Made by a program: the position numbers and the translations under genes. Under the pieces are notes generated by a model. The model was not told the origin of the DNA. It saw nothing but the letters and a program-made list of their open reading frames with translations, and did not search any database. This document shows positions 1 through 7,466 of a DNA stretch of 64,000 nt, in pieces (within the stretch, counting starts at the first letter, position 1; each line of letters opens with the position of its first letter). The stretch spans positions 1-64,000 of the forward strand of contig CANEVR010000007.1 of assembly GCA_947442505.1 (NCBI GenBank). Reading direction: 5' to 3'. The DNA comes from Flavobacteriales bacterium (GTDB lineage: Bacteria > Bacteroidota > Bacteroidia > Flavobacteriales_D > Sanyastnellaceae).

Positions 1-110
1 GTCTCTTTTCCACTCAAGAAATCCTTGATTATCGTGAGTTTTTCTTCATCGGATAGAATCAATCGTCCGTTCACAAATTGTCCTACCTGGGGTTTACATT
101 TTTTTTCCAT
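1..110 (-). CDS. Partial N-terminus of a probable IS3-type transposase OrfA
   Basis: An ATG at 110 on the minus strand opens a frame that runs off the left edge; 36 residues are visible, including the stretch SDEEKLTIIKDFLSG. That pattern, a short basic start followed by an acidic-then-helical segment, resembles the N-terminal helix-turn-helix of the small OrfA proteins of IS3-family elements in Bacteroidota. Support comes from the sequence just upstream, which looks like an IS terminal inverted repeat (124-149). The product would bind the IS ends together with an OrfB integrase lying outside the window. With so few residues the family call is an inference; a different small DNA-binding protein is possible. 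Confidence 0.45.
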   Translation of the reverse strand, partial: MEKKCKPQVGQFVNGRLILSDEEKLTIIKDFLSGKE

Positions 111-123
111 TTGGCTTTTTTTT

Positions 124-149
124 GTGTAAACCTATTTTAGGACGAGACA
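124..149 (-). repeat. Probable IS terminal inverted repeat
   Basis: Read on the minus strand this starts TGTCTCGTCCTAAAATAGG and continues to GTTTACAC, about 15 bases before the candidate OrfA start. A terminus beginning TG with an AAAATAGGTTTACAC core is the kind of end seen on IS3-like elements of this phylum. A related sequence on the plus strand at 157-176 (GTGAAAACCCATTTCAGGAT) matches 16 of 20 positions of 124-143 and may be a degraded second end. The opposite end and any target duplication are outside the window. Confidence 0.4.
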
Positions 150-201
150 CATCGAAGTGAAAACCCATTTCAGGATTTTATATTTCAATTTGCTGTGAAT
201 A

Positions 202-334
202 GACCACCCCGGCCATCCGTCGCTATCGCTTGTCTGGCCACCCCTCCTTTCTTTTTCTACGAAAAAGTAGGAGGGGAGATCGTTGTCTTATCATGCAAAT
301 ATCTGCTTAATCAAAAAGTAGCCAAAAAATCAAG
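202..334. repeat. Dispersed hairpin repeat, copy 1 (module B then module A)
   Basis: Module B (202-276) starts GACCACCCCGGCC and ends in a long hairpin: CCCCTCCT (241-248) pairs with AGGAGGGG (269-276), and inside it CTTTTTC pairs with GAAAAAG around a TAC loop. Module A (305-334) carries CAAAAAGTAGCCAAAAAATC. Both modules recur at 1647-1772, but in the opposite order, A then B. The rest of 111-545 has no gene I can support. The hairpins could act as terminators or processing sites; they look like a family of intergenic repeats rather than coding sequence. Confidence 0.75.
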
Positions 335-545
335 TAGCATCGAAGCCGTTTTGGGAATTTCACGTCCTGCTGGGTAGTCGTTTAATGCTTAAAAACGTTG
401 AATTGGAATTGGAGATTTTTCATGTAGGGTTAGGGCCCCTACGAAACGCATGCTGTCATCCAATCGAAATTTTTCTGATCCTCACTTCCGCGGTGCGACG
501 GATGCGGAGCGATACTTTTTTTGAAATTGAAAATTGGTTGAAGTG

Positions 546-1406
546 TCAAGGGATTCGTTTTAAGACATCTTCTATCAAGTCATCCATTCTGGAAAATGCA
601 AACCAACGTTTGCCTAGATCCTTCAGTGATGCGCCGAGATGATAGAGAGAGTGATTGTCTAGGATAAGGAAGCGGTCATGCACGTTTTTTAGTAACGTGA
701 TTTGAATGGGTGGATATTGTGCGTTGTGTTTTTCTAGGTCTAGTTTTAGTTGAGGAGTTATTTTTTCAGTGTATATGGTGCACGATACTTTTGGATTTCT
801 TTTGGACAATTGAAGTAAGGTGGTTTCGTCAATGTAGTTGTCAATGAGTACAATGGATTTTTTGGCTGAGGAAATGATTTCACTGCTGAAGACATAGGCA
901 TCGAAAACTTGGTCGTTGAAGAATATTCCTTGTTGATGGGTATGTGGGTTTTCAAATTGTTTCATGAGCCAATTTATTTTTTCCTCATGTATGTTGGATT
1001 GGTGAAACAAGTGGTTGATGTTGTTAAGGATGATTTCACTATTTCTTTCCTTGGATTTCATCCGAATAAAGGCATCAATAATGCCGATACTTATTTGTGC
1101 TGCAATTTCGCTATTGACAAGTGTGGCAATCATCGCGACTCCATATTCTGTGAATGCGACCGGATTTACAGATGAATGTTTTAGGCTTTCGAACCGGTCG
1201 CAATTTGCGACCAGTTGATTTTTCTCTTCATTGGACAACCTGAAAAAATAATAGTCAGGAAAACGATTGGAGTTGCGTTTGACGATTTCATTGATTCTTT
1301 TGGTTGGGACTTGAAATAATTCGGCTATGTCCCGATCAATCATCATTGATTTGCCTTGAATATTAAAAATTCGCTTTTCGATGTTGGTGTCTTCATGGGT
1401 GGTCAT
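546..1406 (-). CDS. ORF6N-domain DNA-binding protein with PLD-like C-terminus
   Basis: The first ~100 residues fit the ORF6N domain (KilA-N/Bro relatives): IQGKSMMIDRDIAELFQVPTKRINEIVKRN, then NRFPDYYFFRLSNEE, then AFTEYGVAMIATLVNS. ORF6N proteins are common on phages and mobile islands and are thought to bind DNA. From about residue 170 the protein changes character; VFDAYVFSSEIISSAKKSIVLIDNYID and HDRFLILDNHSLYHLGASLKD resemble one half of a phospholipase D/nuclease-like fold, with HxR where HxK is usual. Nuclease activity is therefore unproven. The gene stands alone and is flanked by the two hairpin repeats, suggesting it arrived as accessory DNA. The ATG at 1406 gives the normal ORF6N N-terminus. 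Confidence 0.85.
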   Translation of the reverse strand: MTTHEDTNIEKRIFNIQGKSMMIDRDIAELFQVPTKRINEIVKRNSNRFPDYYFFRLSNEEKNQLVANCDRFESLKHSSVNPVAFTEYGVAMIATLVNSEIAAQISIGIIDAFIRMKSKERNSEIILNNINHLFHQSNIHEEKINWLMKQFENPHTHQQGIFFNDQVFDAYVFSSEIISSAKKSIVLIDNYIDETTLLQLSKRNPKVSCTIYTEKITPQLKLDLEKHNAQYPPIQITLLKNVHDRFLILDNHSLYHLGASLKDLGKRWFAFSRMDDLIEDVLKRIP

Positions 1407-1540
1407 TTTGCAAAGCTCTGTCTCTTGAATGAAATAGACAACCTATAAATTATGCGCAAAAAAGGGAATGAGGTGATGAGGAGATGAAGGGACAAGTGAA
1501 AATTCATTTTCATGCACATATTTCTGACAGCTCCGCAGTA

Positions 1541-1562
1541 GGGGCGTATTGCAATACGCCCC
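1541..1562. repeat. 22-bp perfect palindrome
   Basis: GGGGCGTATTGCAATACGCC plus CC reads identically on both strands across all 22 bases. It sits in the gene-free interval 1407-1932. It could be a protein-binding site, a recombination site, or a member of a dispersed palindromic repeat family; no second copy was noticed in this window. Confidence 0.85.
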
Positions 1563-1646
1563 AAGGTTTGTAATGGTCATGAAGATTGCCGCAATCCGTT
1601 TGAAATGGAACAGGGCTGTTTATTTTTCACATGTTGTCTTCTTATG

Positions 1647-1772
1647 CTACTTTTTGCTTGATCAAAAAGTAGCCAAAAAATCAAGTCGCACTGAAAGGAC
1701 CACCCCGGCCATACATCGCTGGCGCTCGTCTGGCCACCCCTCCTTTCTTTTTCTTCGAAAAAGTAGGAGGGG
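1647..1772. repeat. Dispersed hairpin repeat, copy 2 (module A then module B)
   Basis: Module A (1647-1685) is a fuller copy than in the first repeat: CTACTTTTTG (1647-1656) and CAAAAAGTAG (1663-1672) form a 10-bp stem around CTTGAT. Module B (1698-1772) again runs from GACCACCCCGGCC to the CCCCTCCT/AGGAGGGG hairpin (1737-1772), with a TTC loop replacing TAC: a base change that preserves the stem. Module order is reversed relative to copy 1, as expected if both are pieces of a longer alternating array. Confidence 0.75.
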
Positions 1773-1784
1773 AAAAAATCGGTG

Positions 1785-1890
1785 AGGGATGGGAGCGGCA
1801 TCCTTTTGGAAGGAGCCGATGTGGATGGCCGGAGGCGAGGGCCGAAGGCCAGTAATGAAGGCGAATGACAAAAGATACAGCGGACAGCCT
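1785..1890. other. Structured intergenic element, function unknown
   Basis: After repeat copy 2 comes a GC-rich stretch with GGGAGCGGCATCCTTTTGG near its start and ACAAAAGATACAGCGGACAG near its end, with GGCCGGAGGC and GGGCCGAAGGCC between. The two outer segments are partly complementary (CCTTTT/AAAAGA), so a long stem is possible. From memory this kind of GCGGCATCC...AGATACAGCGGACAG unit recurs between genes in Flavobacteriia, but I cannot verify that here. No protein is credible in any frame. It may be a repeat or an untranslated RNA. Confidence 0.35.
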
Positions 1891-1891
1891 G

Positions 1892-1914
1892 ACCCTCCCG
1901 AACACCGTGAGGGT
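1892..1914 (-). terminator. Possible terminator hairpin after the DUF349 gene
   Basis: ACCCTC (1892-1897) pairs with GAGGGT (1909-1914) around an 11-base loop, 18 bases past the stop of the DUF349 gene. There is no clear U-run, so termination would be weak or factor-dependent. Confidence 0.3.
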
Positions 1915-1932
1915 GGGGCACCGCATAATCAT

Positions 1933-3630
1933 CTAGTTGTTTTCTTCCGTGAGCAATTTCATCTTGGCTTTGATGTCCTCGATCTCGGTTAAATTCAATT
2001 TAATCTTCTTCTCAATTTCTTTGCGCATGGACTCGGCTCCTTTTCCGGTGAAGATGCCCATGTTGTTTTCGTATTGTTTGTTCTGTATCAACAAACGATC
2101 AATCTTGTCTTGCAAGATGGATTTCTCACGCTTCAATCCGTTTGGATTGCCTTGCGTTTTGATGCTTTGAACGCGACTCTTGTAGTGGGTGATTTCCTTT
2201 TCTTGTCGGTTGGCGTTGACTCCTCCGTACAACTTATCCAAGGCGTCGTTGTAGCGCTTGCTCACCTCGGCCATGTTGTCTTTTGGAATGTGCCCAACTC
2301 CTCTCCAACGCTCAGAAAACTCTTTCAAGAATCCCAAATCCTGGCCTTTGTTTCCAGTCAATTGGTATTGCTCAATCTCTTCCAACAAGGTTGTCTTTAA
2401 ACGCAAATTTTCTTCTTGCTGTCCAGCCATCTCACCAAAGTGCTCTTTCTTTTTGGCAAAGAATGCATCGCATGATGAACGGAAGCGTTGCCACAATTTG
2501 TTTTCCTCCTTGGGATCCGCATTGCCAATGGCTTTCCACGACTCTTGCATCTGCTTCAAAGTCTCAGTGGTTTTTTTCCAATCGGTGCTGTCTGCTAGTT
2601 CCTTGGCTTTGGTAATGATTTCTTCCTTCTTCTTTTGGTTCTCTCTTTGAATGGCTTTGCGCTCTTCGAAATAATTTTTTCTTTTCTCAAAGAAGGCATC
2701 GCACAATCCGCGGAATTCTAACCATGTATCTTCATTGTCTTTTTTGCGCGTCCATCCAATGGTTTTCCACTCATCTTGTAATTTGATGATTTCGTCTGTC
2801 CATTTGTTCCAAGCATTGGGTTGCGTAAAATCCATCGATAGGATTTCTTTTGTCTTTTCAATCAACGCTTTTTTAGCGGTCAAATGCGCGTCCGCTTCTT
2901 GTTGAATGGCGTCGTAATGCGCTTGGATTTTGTTTTGTGATTCTCTGAGGATTCCGAAGAAAGTATCTCCTGTTTCCTTGAAGGTTTCTCTTGGAGATGG
3001 ACCTACTTCAATGAATTCACGCTGTAGTTTTTTGACCAATATCTCTAAGTCCTTGATGCTCTCAACGGCTTCCAAACCTTTGGCATCTTCGATGAGTTCT
3101 TCCTTGCGGCGTTGGTTGACTTTTAGGTCATGCGCCTGAAGTTCTTTGTAGATGTTGATGTTGTAGAAAAAAGCGTGATTGAGGCTCTGCCATTTCTCTT
3201 GGATTTCAGGGTATTTGTCACCAGGGACATCGCCGATGGCATCCCATCTTTCGCGAATGCCCTTGTGCCATTCGAATGCCTTTCCTACGTTCTCTTCCTC
3301 TTGAATGAGTTTTTGAAAATCTTCGAGAACTGTTTTCTTGAGCTCGTAATTTTTTTGACGTTCGGCAGCCAATTTTTTTCCAGCTTCTTCAATGCGGTCT
3401 TCATAGACCTTGCAGAGTTCTTGGAATTTGGTTTCCAGTTCGTGGGGGATGTAGATGAACTCTACGTTCTCCTCAGGAGCGGAAGCTTTGAATGCTTCCA
3501 GTTGCAATTGGCGTTCTTTGATGGTTTCTGACTTCCATTGTTTGCGAATGCCGCTTACAGTGTCACGCACAGTCATGATTTCTTCATTCTGCAATGCAGC
3601 TGTAAGTTGTTCTATCAATTCTACTTTCAT
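1933..3630 (-). CDS. DUF349 repeat protein
   Basis: A 565-residue, highly charged, helical protein built from successive DUF349 units of about 70 residues. Each contains a W-x-x-I-G/V-G-type core followed by LW..F...CDAFF: for example ESWKAIGNADPKEENKLWQR and DEWKTIGWTRKKDNEDTW, with RSSCDAFFAKKKEH and RGLCDAFFEKRKNY after them. The last ~100 residues form a coiled coil. Proteins of this family are widespread in Bacteroidota; their role is not established. No signal peptide is present, so it is cytoplasmic. The frame opens with GTG at 3633, but ATG at 3630 is the likelier start. A -7-type box (3650-3657) lies upstream, divergent from recX. Confidence 0.85.
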   Translation of the reverse strand: MKVELIEQLTAALQNEEIMTVRDTVSGIRKQWKSETIKERQLQLEAFKASAPEENVEFIYIPHELETKFQELCKVYEDRIEEAGKKLAAERQKNYELKKTVLEDFQKLIQEEENVGKAFEWHKGIRERWDAIGDVPGDKYPEIQEKWQSLNHAFFYNINIYKELQAHDLKVNQRRKEELIEDAKGLEAVESIKDLEILVKKLQREFIEVGPSPRETFKETGDTFFGILRESQNKIQAHYDAIQQEADAHLTAKKALIEKTKEILSMDFTQPNAWNKWTDEIIKLQDEWKTIGWTRKKDNEDTWLEFRGLCDAFFEKRKNYFEERKAIQRENQKKKEEIITKAKELADSTDWKKTTETLKQMQESWKAIGNADPKEENKLWQRFRSSCDAFFAKKKEHFGEMAGQQEENLRLKTTLLEEIEQYQLTGNKGQDLGFLKEFSERWRGVGHIPKDNMAEVSKRYNDALDKLYGGVNANRQEKEITHYKSRVQSIKTQGNPNGLKREKSILQDKIDRLLIQNKQYENNMGIFTGKGAESMRKEIEKKIKLNLTEIEDIKAKMKLLTEENN

Positions 3631-3649
3631 CACTTTTTTCTAAGTTGGA

Positions 3650-3657
3650 CAAAAATA
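3650..3657 (-). promoter_or_regulatory. -7 promoter box TATTTTTG for the DUF349 gene
   Basis: On the minus strand this matches the Bacteroidota consensus TAnnTTTG and lies 19 bases before the ATG at 3630. No convincing -33 TTG is seen at the expected spacing. Confidence 0.4.
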
Positions 3658-3671
3658 GCAAAGTAGCGCCA

Positions 3672-3679
3672 TAAATTTG
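3672..3679 (+). promoter_or_regulatory. -7 promoter box TAAATTTG for recX
   Basis: An exact TAnnTTTG match 11 bases before the recX ATG; a TTG lies at 3645-3647, 24 bases upstream. Transcription would begin a few bases before the start codon, leaving an extremely short leader. Confidence 0.45.
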
Positions 3680-3690
3680 TTTTTTTTACG

Positions 3691-4176
3691 ATGACAGATA
3701 AGGTTCAAGAAAAAGGGATTTATTGGCTTAAAATAAAGGCCTATTGCGATCGTGCTGAGCGCTGTCATCAGGATGTTCAGCAGAAATTGATGCGTTGGGA
3801 AGTGCCCCATTTTTTGGCGCAAGGATGGATTTCAGAGTTGATTGCTGAGAATTTGTTGAACGAGGAACGTTATGCCCGTGCGTATGTCCATGATCACGTG
3901 GCTTTTCGGCAATGGGGAACGTCCAAAATAAAACAAGGTTTGCGGAGAAAGGGAATTTCAAAGCCATTGATTGATGCGGTTTTGAGAGATTTACCCATGG
4001 AGGATGAAACGGAGCAAGCCTTGATAGCAGGCAAGCGGAAGTGGAAACAGATTGGACACAAGGGTGTAAAAAATCAACAGCGGATGAAGTTGATGCGCCA
4101 CCTTTATTCGAAGGGGTTTGGAATGTCTATTTTGGAAAAAGTTATTCCGTTGATTGTGCAGGAAACGGATGAATAA
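3691..4176 (+). CDS. recX: RecX, regulator of RecA
   Basis: A 161-residue helical protein of normal RecX length. It has the family's three tandem three-helix repeats: an N-terminal segment RAERCHQDVQQKLMRWEV, the signature LIAENLLNEERYARAYVHDH, and WGTSKIKQGLRRKGIS. RecX binds RecA filaments and limits recombination and SOS induction; recA itself is not in this window. The gene is divergent from the DUF349 gene and converges on tilS, their 3' ends overlapping by 35 bp, so the two transcripts are mutually antisense there. The ATG follows a good -7 box. Confidence 0.92.
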   Translation: MTDKVQEKGIYWLKIKAYCDRAERCHQDVQQKLMRWEVPHFLAQGWISELIAENLLNEERYARAYVHDHVAFRQWGTSKIKQGLRRKGISKPLIDAVLRDLPMEDETEQALIAGKRKWKQIGHKGVKNQQRMKLMRHLYSKGFGMSILEKVIPLIVQETDE

Positions 4177-5461
4177 GCCAAACGCCCTGGGTGTGTTGTT
4201 CTATTCTACACCAATTGGCCACTTCAATTCCCAAAATAGCGGCGATTTTATTGTTGCTTTCTAGGACAACAATTTTGGATTTCAATGCCCCAGCAATTCC
4301 TTTTTGGTTGAGGTAATCAGAAATAAGAACGTGTCCAGACATTCCAAAGGGTTGAAACTTTTCTCCATTGCGCCATGGTCTGATGGTACATGGAAATTCA
4401 ATTTTACTTAAATCCAATTGAAGATGTGTTTTATCACCATACCATGCAGAATTGGGCAGTAGAATTTTTTTTCCTTGCCAAGAACTGAGATCCAAAAAGA
4501 AAGGGCTGTGGATTTCATAGGTTTCCGGCACATCTTGGTTGAGCAGGCTGACCTTGAAAGTATTGTTGTCTTTCCAAAGGATATGGCTTGGGCTCTCTAT
4601 TTTTTTACCATTCTCCATCCCTTCCCAATTGGAAATGGCAGTGATTTGATCTGGACTAAATCCCAATGGTGTTAGCCAATGAAACAAGGGTGTTGAAAGC
4701 GGAAGGAATGATGGTGTTTTTTTACAATCAAAGGTTTGAATGTCATTGTTATCGGTTACAACTTCATTCAGGAAAGCGTGCATCAGATAATAATTCCAAG
4801 CTTCTTTGTCTGATTTGCGTTGATTGAATGCTACAATCGCTTCATCGCTGATCCCAAATCTATGGTTGAGTTCAGGGATAATTTGATGCCTTAAATAGTT
4901 TCGGTTGTACTTATCAGACTGGTTTGACTCATCTTCTCGGAATGCCAACTTTCGTTTTATTGCCTCTTCATCAATGGTAGATTTCGGGATGTATAGCAAT
5001 GGTCTGAAGTACGGTGGAATCCACGGTAACATTCCAGAGTTTCCTTCCACCTGAAAACGCAATAGTTTGAGCCAATGGGTTTCCCATAGATCGCTGACAT
5101 GATGAGCCAGCACAATGGCCGACGCCTTTTCCTGGTGAAGAAGAATTTCAAAATAATCTCTTCTCTTTGATCTGGCCCATGATTGAATATTTTTTTCGCT
5201 TTCTGTGTATTGTACTTTGATACAATGCACAATGATTCCATTTTGCTTTCCCCATTCCTCCACAAGCTTTTGGTCCTTATCGCTCTCTTCGCCTCTGAGT
5301 TGATAATTGACATGTGCAATATGAAAAGGAATGCGTGCTTCAAGCATGAGTTGGGCCAATAACATGCTGTCTTTTCCTCCGCTAACGCCGAGAATAAAGC
5401 GGCTGCCTTCTCTGAAGAAATGATTGAAGGTGGATTTTATTTCGTGGACCAGATTCACCAT
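4142..5461 (-). CDS. tilS: tRNA(Ile)-lysidine synthase TilS
   Basis: TilS uses ATP and lysine to convert C34 of the CAU-anticodon tRNA-Ile to lysidine, making it read AUA; it is essential in most bacteria. The PP-loop ATPase motif GVSGGKDSMLLAQ is near residue 26, followed by HVNYQLRGEESD, LAHHVSDLWET and DESNQSDKYNRNYLRH, all in family order. The C-terminal region with RPWRNGEKFQPFGMSG matches the TilS substrate-binding domain. The start is ATG 5461 (439 aa), two bases after the pabB stop; a frame extending to 5500 would run into pabB. Co-transcription with pabB is likely. The DNWET-type motif is slightly altered, as often in this phylum. Confidence 0.92.
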   Translation of the reverse strand: MVNLVHEIKSTFNHFFREGSRFILGVSGGKDSMLLAQLMLEARIPFHIAHVNYQLRGEESDKDQKLVEEWGKQNGIIVHCIKVQYTESEKNIQSWARSKRRDYFEILLHQEKASAIVLAHHVSDLWETHWLKLLRFQVEGNSGMLPWIPPYFRPLLYIPKSTIDEEAIKRKLAFREDESNQSDKYNRNYLRHQIIPELNHRFGISDEAIVAFNQRKSDKEAWNYYLMHAFLNEVVTDNNDIQTFDCKKTPSFLPLSTPLFHWLTPLGFSPDQITAISNWEGMENGKKIESPSHILWKDNNTFKVSLLNQDVPETYEIHSPFFLDLSSWQGKKILLPNSAWYGDKTHLQLDLSKIEFPCTIRPWRNGEKFQPFGMSGHVLISDYLNQKGIAGALKSKIVVLESNNKIAAILGIEVANWCRIEQHTQGVWLIHPFPAQSTE

Positions 5462-5463
5462 GT

Positions 5464-6594
5464 TTAGGGATTGATTAAACTTTGGGCTTTCAACCAACAT
5501 TCTTGGTATTCTTCTTTGAAGTTAGAATGCAGGGTAATGGCTCCGCCGATGCCAATGGAGGCTTGGTGGGAATTGTTGTTCCAGTAGATGCTGCGAATGA
5601 TGACATTGAGATCGAAATCTCCATTGGGTTGGATGATGCCCAAGGTTCCGCTGTACCAACCTCGGGGTGCGGGCTCCAATTGGTGCATGGTTTCTACAGC
5701 TTTTTTCTTGGGCACTCCAGTCATAGATCCCATAGGGAACATGGCGGACATGATGGAGGTGAAGGTTGTCTCAGATTTTATTCGGCACTGAACAGTAGAA
5801 ATCAAATGATGCAATTTTGGAAACGAATGGATCTGCGCGAGCGCTGTAACTGTTACACTTCCTTTTTGAGCAATTTTGCTGAGATCATTTCGCACCAAAT
5901 CAACAATCATGGTGTTTTCTGTTTTGTCTTTGGCGGATGAAGAGAGTTGACTTTTCAACTCTTGATCTTCTGCTAAGGAAGCGCCTTTTTTAATGGTGCC
6001 TTTGATGGGTTGAGAGCTCAAGCATTCTCCTTTTTTTTGAATGAATCGTTCAGGAGAAAGGCACATCAAATGGTGCTCTTTCCATTGCACGTAGGCCGCA
6101 TGAGGAGCTGGATTGGATTGAAACAATTGCAACCAGTGTTGATAGGGGTCGAGATTGGAAATATCTGCCTTTAGCTGTGTACAGTAGTTGGTTTCATAAT
6201 AGTTTCCCCTTTCAAGATGCGTTTTAATTTTGAATAACTTCTCGTAATAGGATTCTTCGTTTTCAACGGGAATAAAATGCAGCGATTGGCGCTTGTTGTT
6301 TTCTAGGTCAATGGCGTTTTCTTCAAACCATTCCATTTTTTCTGGAACAATGAAGAGTATTGCGGGTTGAATGGGGTTGTTTTTTAATTCAACGCCCAAA
6401 TGTAAAAAACCAGCCTCGTAGGAAATCGCGGTAAATATGCATTTTCCTTTTTCTTTATTCAGCCAGGCCTGTGCTTTTTCCCATGAATCTTGTTCAATGG
6501 GAAAAGGAAGGACAAACTCCGATTGGATGCCCCAAGCTTTGCAGCCATTGCCTCTTTCTTTTGAGGCTGGTAGATGAATAAAGAAATCTTGCAT
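5464..6594 (-). CDS. pabB: Aminodeoxychorismate synthase component I (PabB)
   Basis: A chorismate-binding-family enzyme of 376 residues, in the short PabB range. It aminates chorismate to 4-amino-4-deoxychorismate, the precursor of 4-aminobenzoate for folate. Diagnostic motifs are SSQPIKGTIKKG, MIVDLVRNDLSKIA, FPMGSMTGVPKKKAVETM and YSGTLGIIQPNGDFDLNVIIR, with IGIGGAIT near the end. Anthranilate or isochorismate synthases share the fold, but length, motif details and the absence of trp neighbours favour PabB. PabA and PabC are not adjacent. It is followed by tilS with a two-base gap, and a strong terminator separates it from the Bax-inhibitor gene upstream, so it probably has its own promoter. 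Confidence 0.88.
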   Translation of the reverse strand: MQDFFIHLPASKERGNGCKAWGIQSEFVLPFPIEQDSWEKAQAWLNKEKGKCIFTAISYEAGFLHLGVELKNNPIQPAILFIVPEKMEWFEENAIDLENNKRQSLHFIPVENEESYYEKLFKIKTHLERGNYYETNYCTQLKADISNLDPYQHWLQLFQSNPAPHAAYVQWKEHHLMCLSPERFIQKKGECLSSQPIKGTIKKGASLAEDQELKSQLSSSAKDKTENTMIVDLVRNDLSKIAQKGSVTVTALAQIHSFPKLHHLISTVQCRIKSETTFTSIMSAMFPMGSMTGVPKKKAVETMHQLEPAPRGWYSGTLGIIQPNGDFDLNVIIRSIYWNNNSHQASIGIGGAITLHSNFKEEYQECWLKAQSLINP

Positions 6595-6597
6595 GAT

Positions 6598-6621
6598 AAC
6601 AAAAACCCGCCTAGTGGCGGG
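6598..6621 (-). terminator. Intrinsic terminator after the Bax-inhibitor-1 gene
   Basis: CCCGCC (6606-6611), loop TAGT, GGCGGG (6616-6621). On the minus strand the stem is followed by TTTTTG, and it lies 25 bases beyond the upstream gene's stop. Adenines on the other side give limited bidirectional potential. Confidence 0.85.
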
Positions 6622-6646
6622 CTTTTAAAAAAAGTTGTTTCATTTG

Positions 6647-7357
6647 TTAATCACGGCTATTGCCAAAAATGCGCAATAGGTAGATAAATAGGTTAATGAA
6701 ATCCAAGTACAAGCTCAAAGCTCCCATAACGGCTAGCTTAGATGCTGCTGCTGTTCCATACTCCACGCCCATTCCAATTCTTTTCAAACGTTGAACGTCA
6801 TAAGCAGTAAGACCGGTGAAAACCAAAACGCCAACGCAGCTGATGATGTAGTCCAATTGCTCACTGTGCATGAACCAATTCACCAATGAGGCGATAATCA
6901 TTCCAAACAAGGCCATCATCAAGAAGGTGCCCATTTTGGTCAAATCCGTTTGTGTGGTATAGCCCAAGATGGCCATGGTACCAAAAAGTCCTGCAGTAAT
7001 GAAGAACACTTTGGCAATGGTTCCCAACGAGTAAACCAAGAAGATGGTGGAAAGGCTCATTCCCATCACCACCGCAAAGGCTGCGAAGGTTACGGTTAGT
7101 GCCATCGGGCTAAGTTTGTTGAAACCAAAGTTCATCACCAAGATGAAAATGAATGGGGCAAACATGAGCGCGTAAATCATCATGGTGCCGCCGCTGCTGA
7201 GCATGGACAACATGGTTTCTGAAAATTGAAAAGCGGTGATGCCGGAGATGATCAATGCCAAAGACATCAGACCAAATACGCGGTTCATGAACGCTTTTAC
7301 ACTGGATGAACTTACTTCATCAATGGAGAAATCTCTTTGAAAATCGGGTGTATTCAT
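6647..7357 (-). CDS. Bax inhibitor-1 / YccA family membrane protein
   Basis: A 236-residue inner-membrane protein with seven hydrophobic segments, beginning after a ~20-residue cytoplasmic head. SVKAFMNRVFGLMSLALIIS, FFITAGLFGTMAILGYTTQTDL and GLTAYDVQRLKRIG are typical of the family, whose bacterial members include YccA (an FtsH modulator) and pH-sensitive Ca2+ leak channels. Which role applies cannot be told from sequence. Its ATG lies one base after the stop of a folE fragment, so this gene was probably once translationally coupled to an intact folE. It ends in a clear terminator. Confidence 0.9.
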   Translation of the reverse strand: MNTPDFQRDFSIDEVSSSSVKAFMNRVFGLMSLALIISGITAFQFSETMLSMLSSGGTMMIYALMFAPFIFILVMNFGFNKLSPMALTVTFAAFAVVMGMSLSTIFLVYSLGTIAKVFFITAGLFGTMAILGYTTQTDLTKMGTFLMMALFGMIIASLVNWFMHSEQLDYIISCVGVLVFTGLTAYDVQRLKRIGMGVEYGTAAASKLAVMGALSLYLDFINLFIYLLRIFGNSRD

Positions 7358-7358
7358 A

Positions 7359-7466
7359 TTACTTCAATTTATTAGCTATCAAATGTATAAATTCTTTTCG
7401 AGATTTGTCGTCATCTAGGAACGCTCCGCTGAAAGCAGAGGTGGTTGTTAACGAATTTTGTTTATT
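7359..7466 (-). pseudogene. folE: 3' remnant of folE (GTP cyclohydrolase I)
   Basis: The minus frame just after queD encodes NSLTTTSAFSGAFLDDDKSR then KEFIHLIANKLK and a stop. This matches the C-terminal end of GTP cyclohydrolase I (FolE), whose members end in T-T-S...G-x-F...R-x-E-F-x-x-L-I. Everything upstream, including the zinc and catalytic residues, is missing: the similarity starts at the queD stop codon and in a different frame. The simplest reading is a deletion that removed most of folE from an ancestral queD-folE-bax-inhibitor order. An ATG-initiated 65-codon frame to 7556 exists but overlaps queD and is not credible as a gene. Confidence 0.7.

Noticed and set aside
1577-1932. Overlapping minus-strand frames of 69-114 codons
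   Set aside because: They read across the hairpin repeats and the structured tail, share no recognisable domain, and arise from GC-rich repeat DNA.
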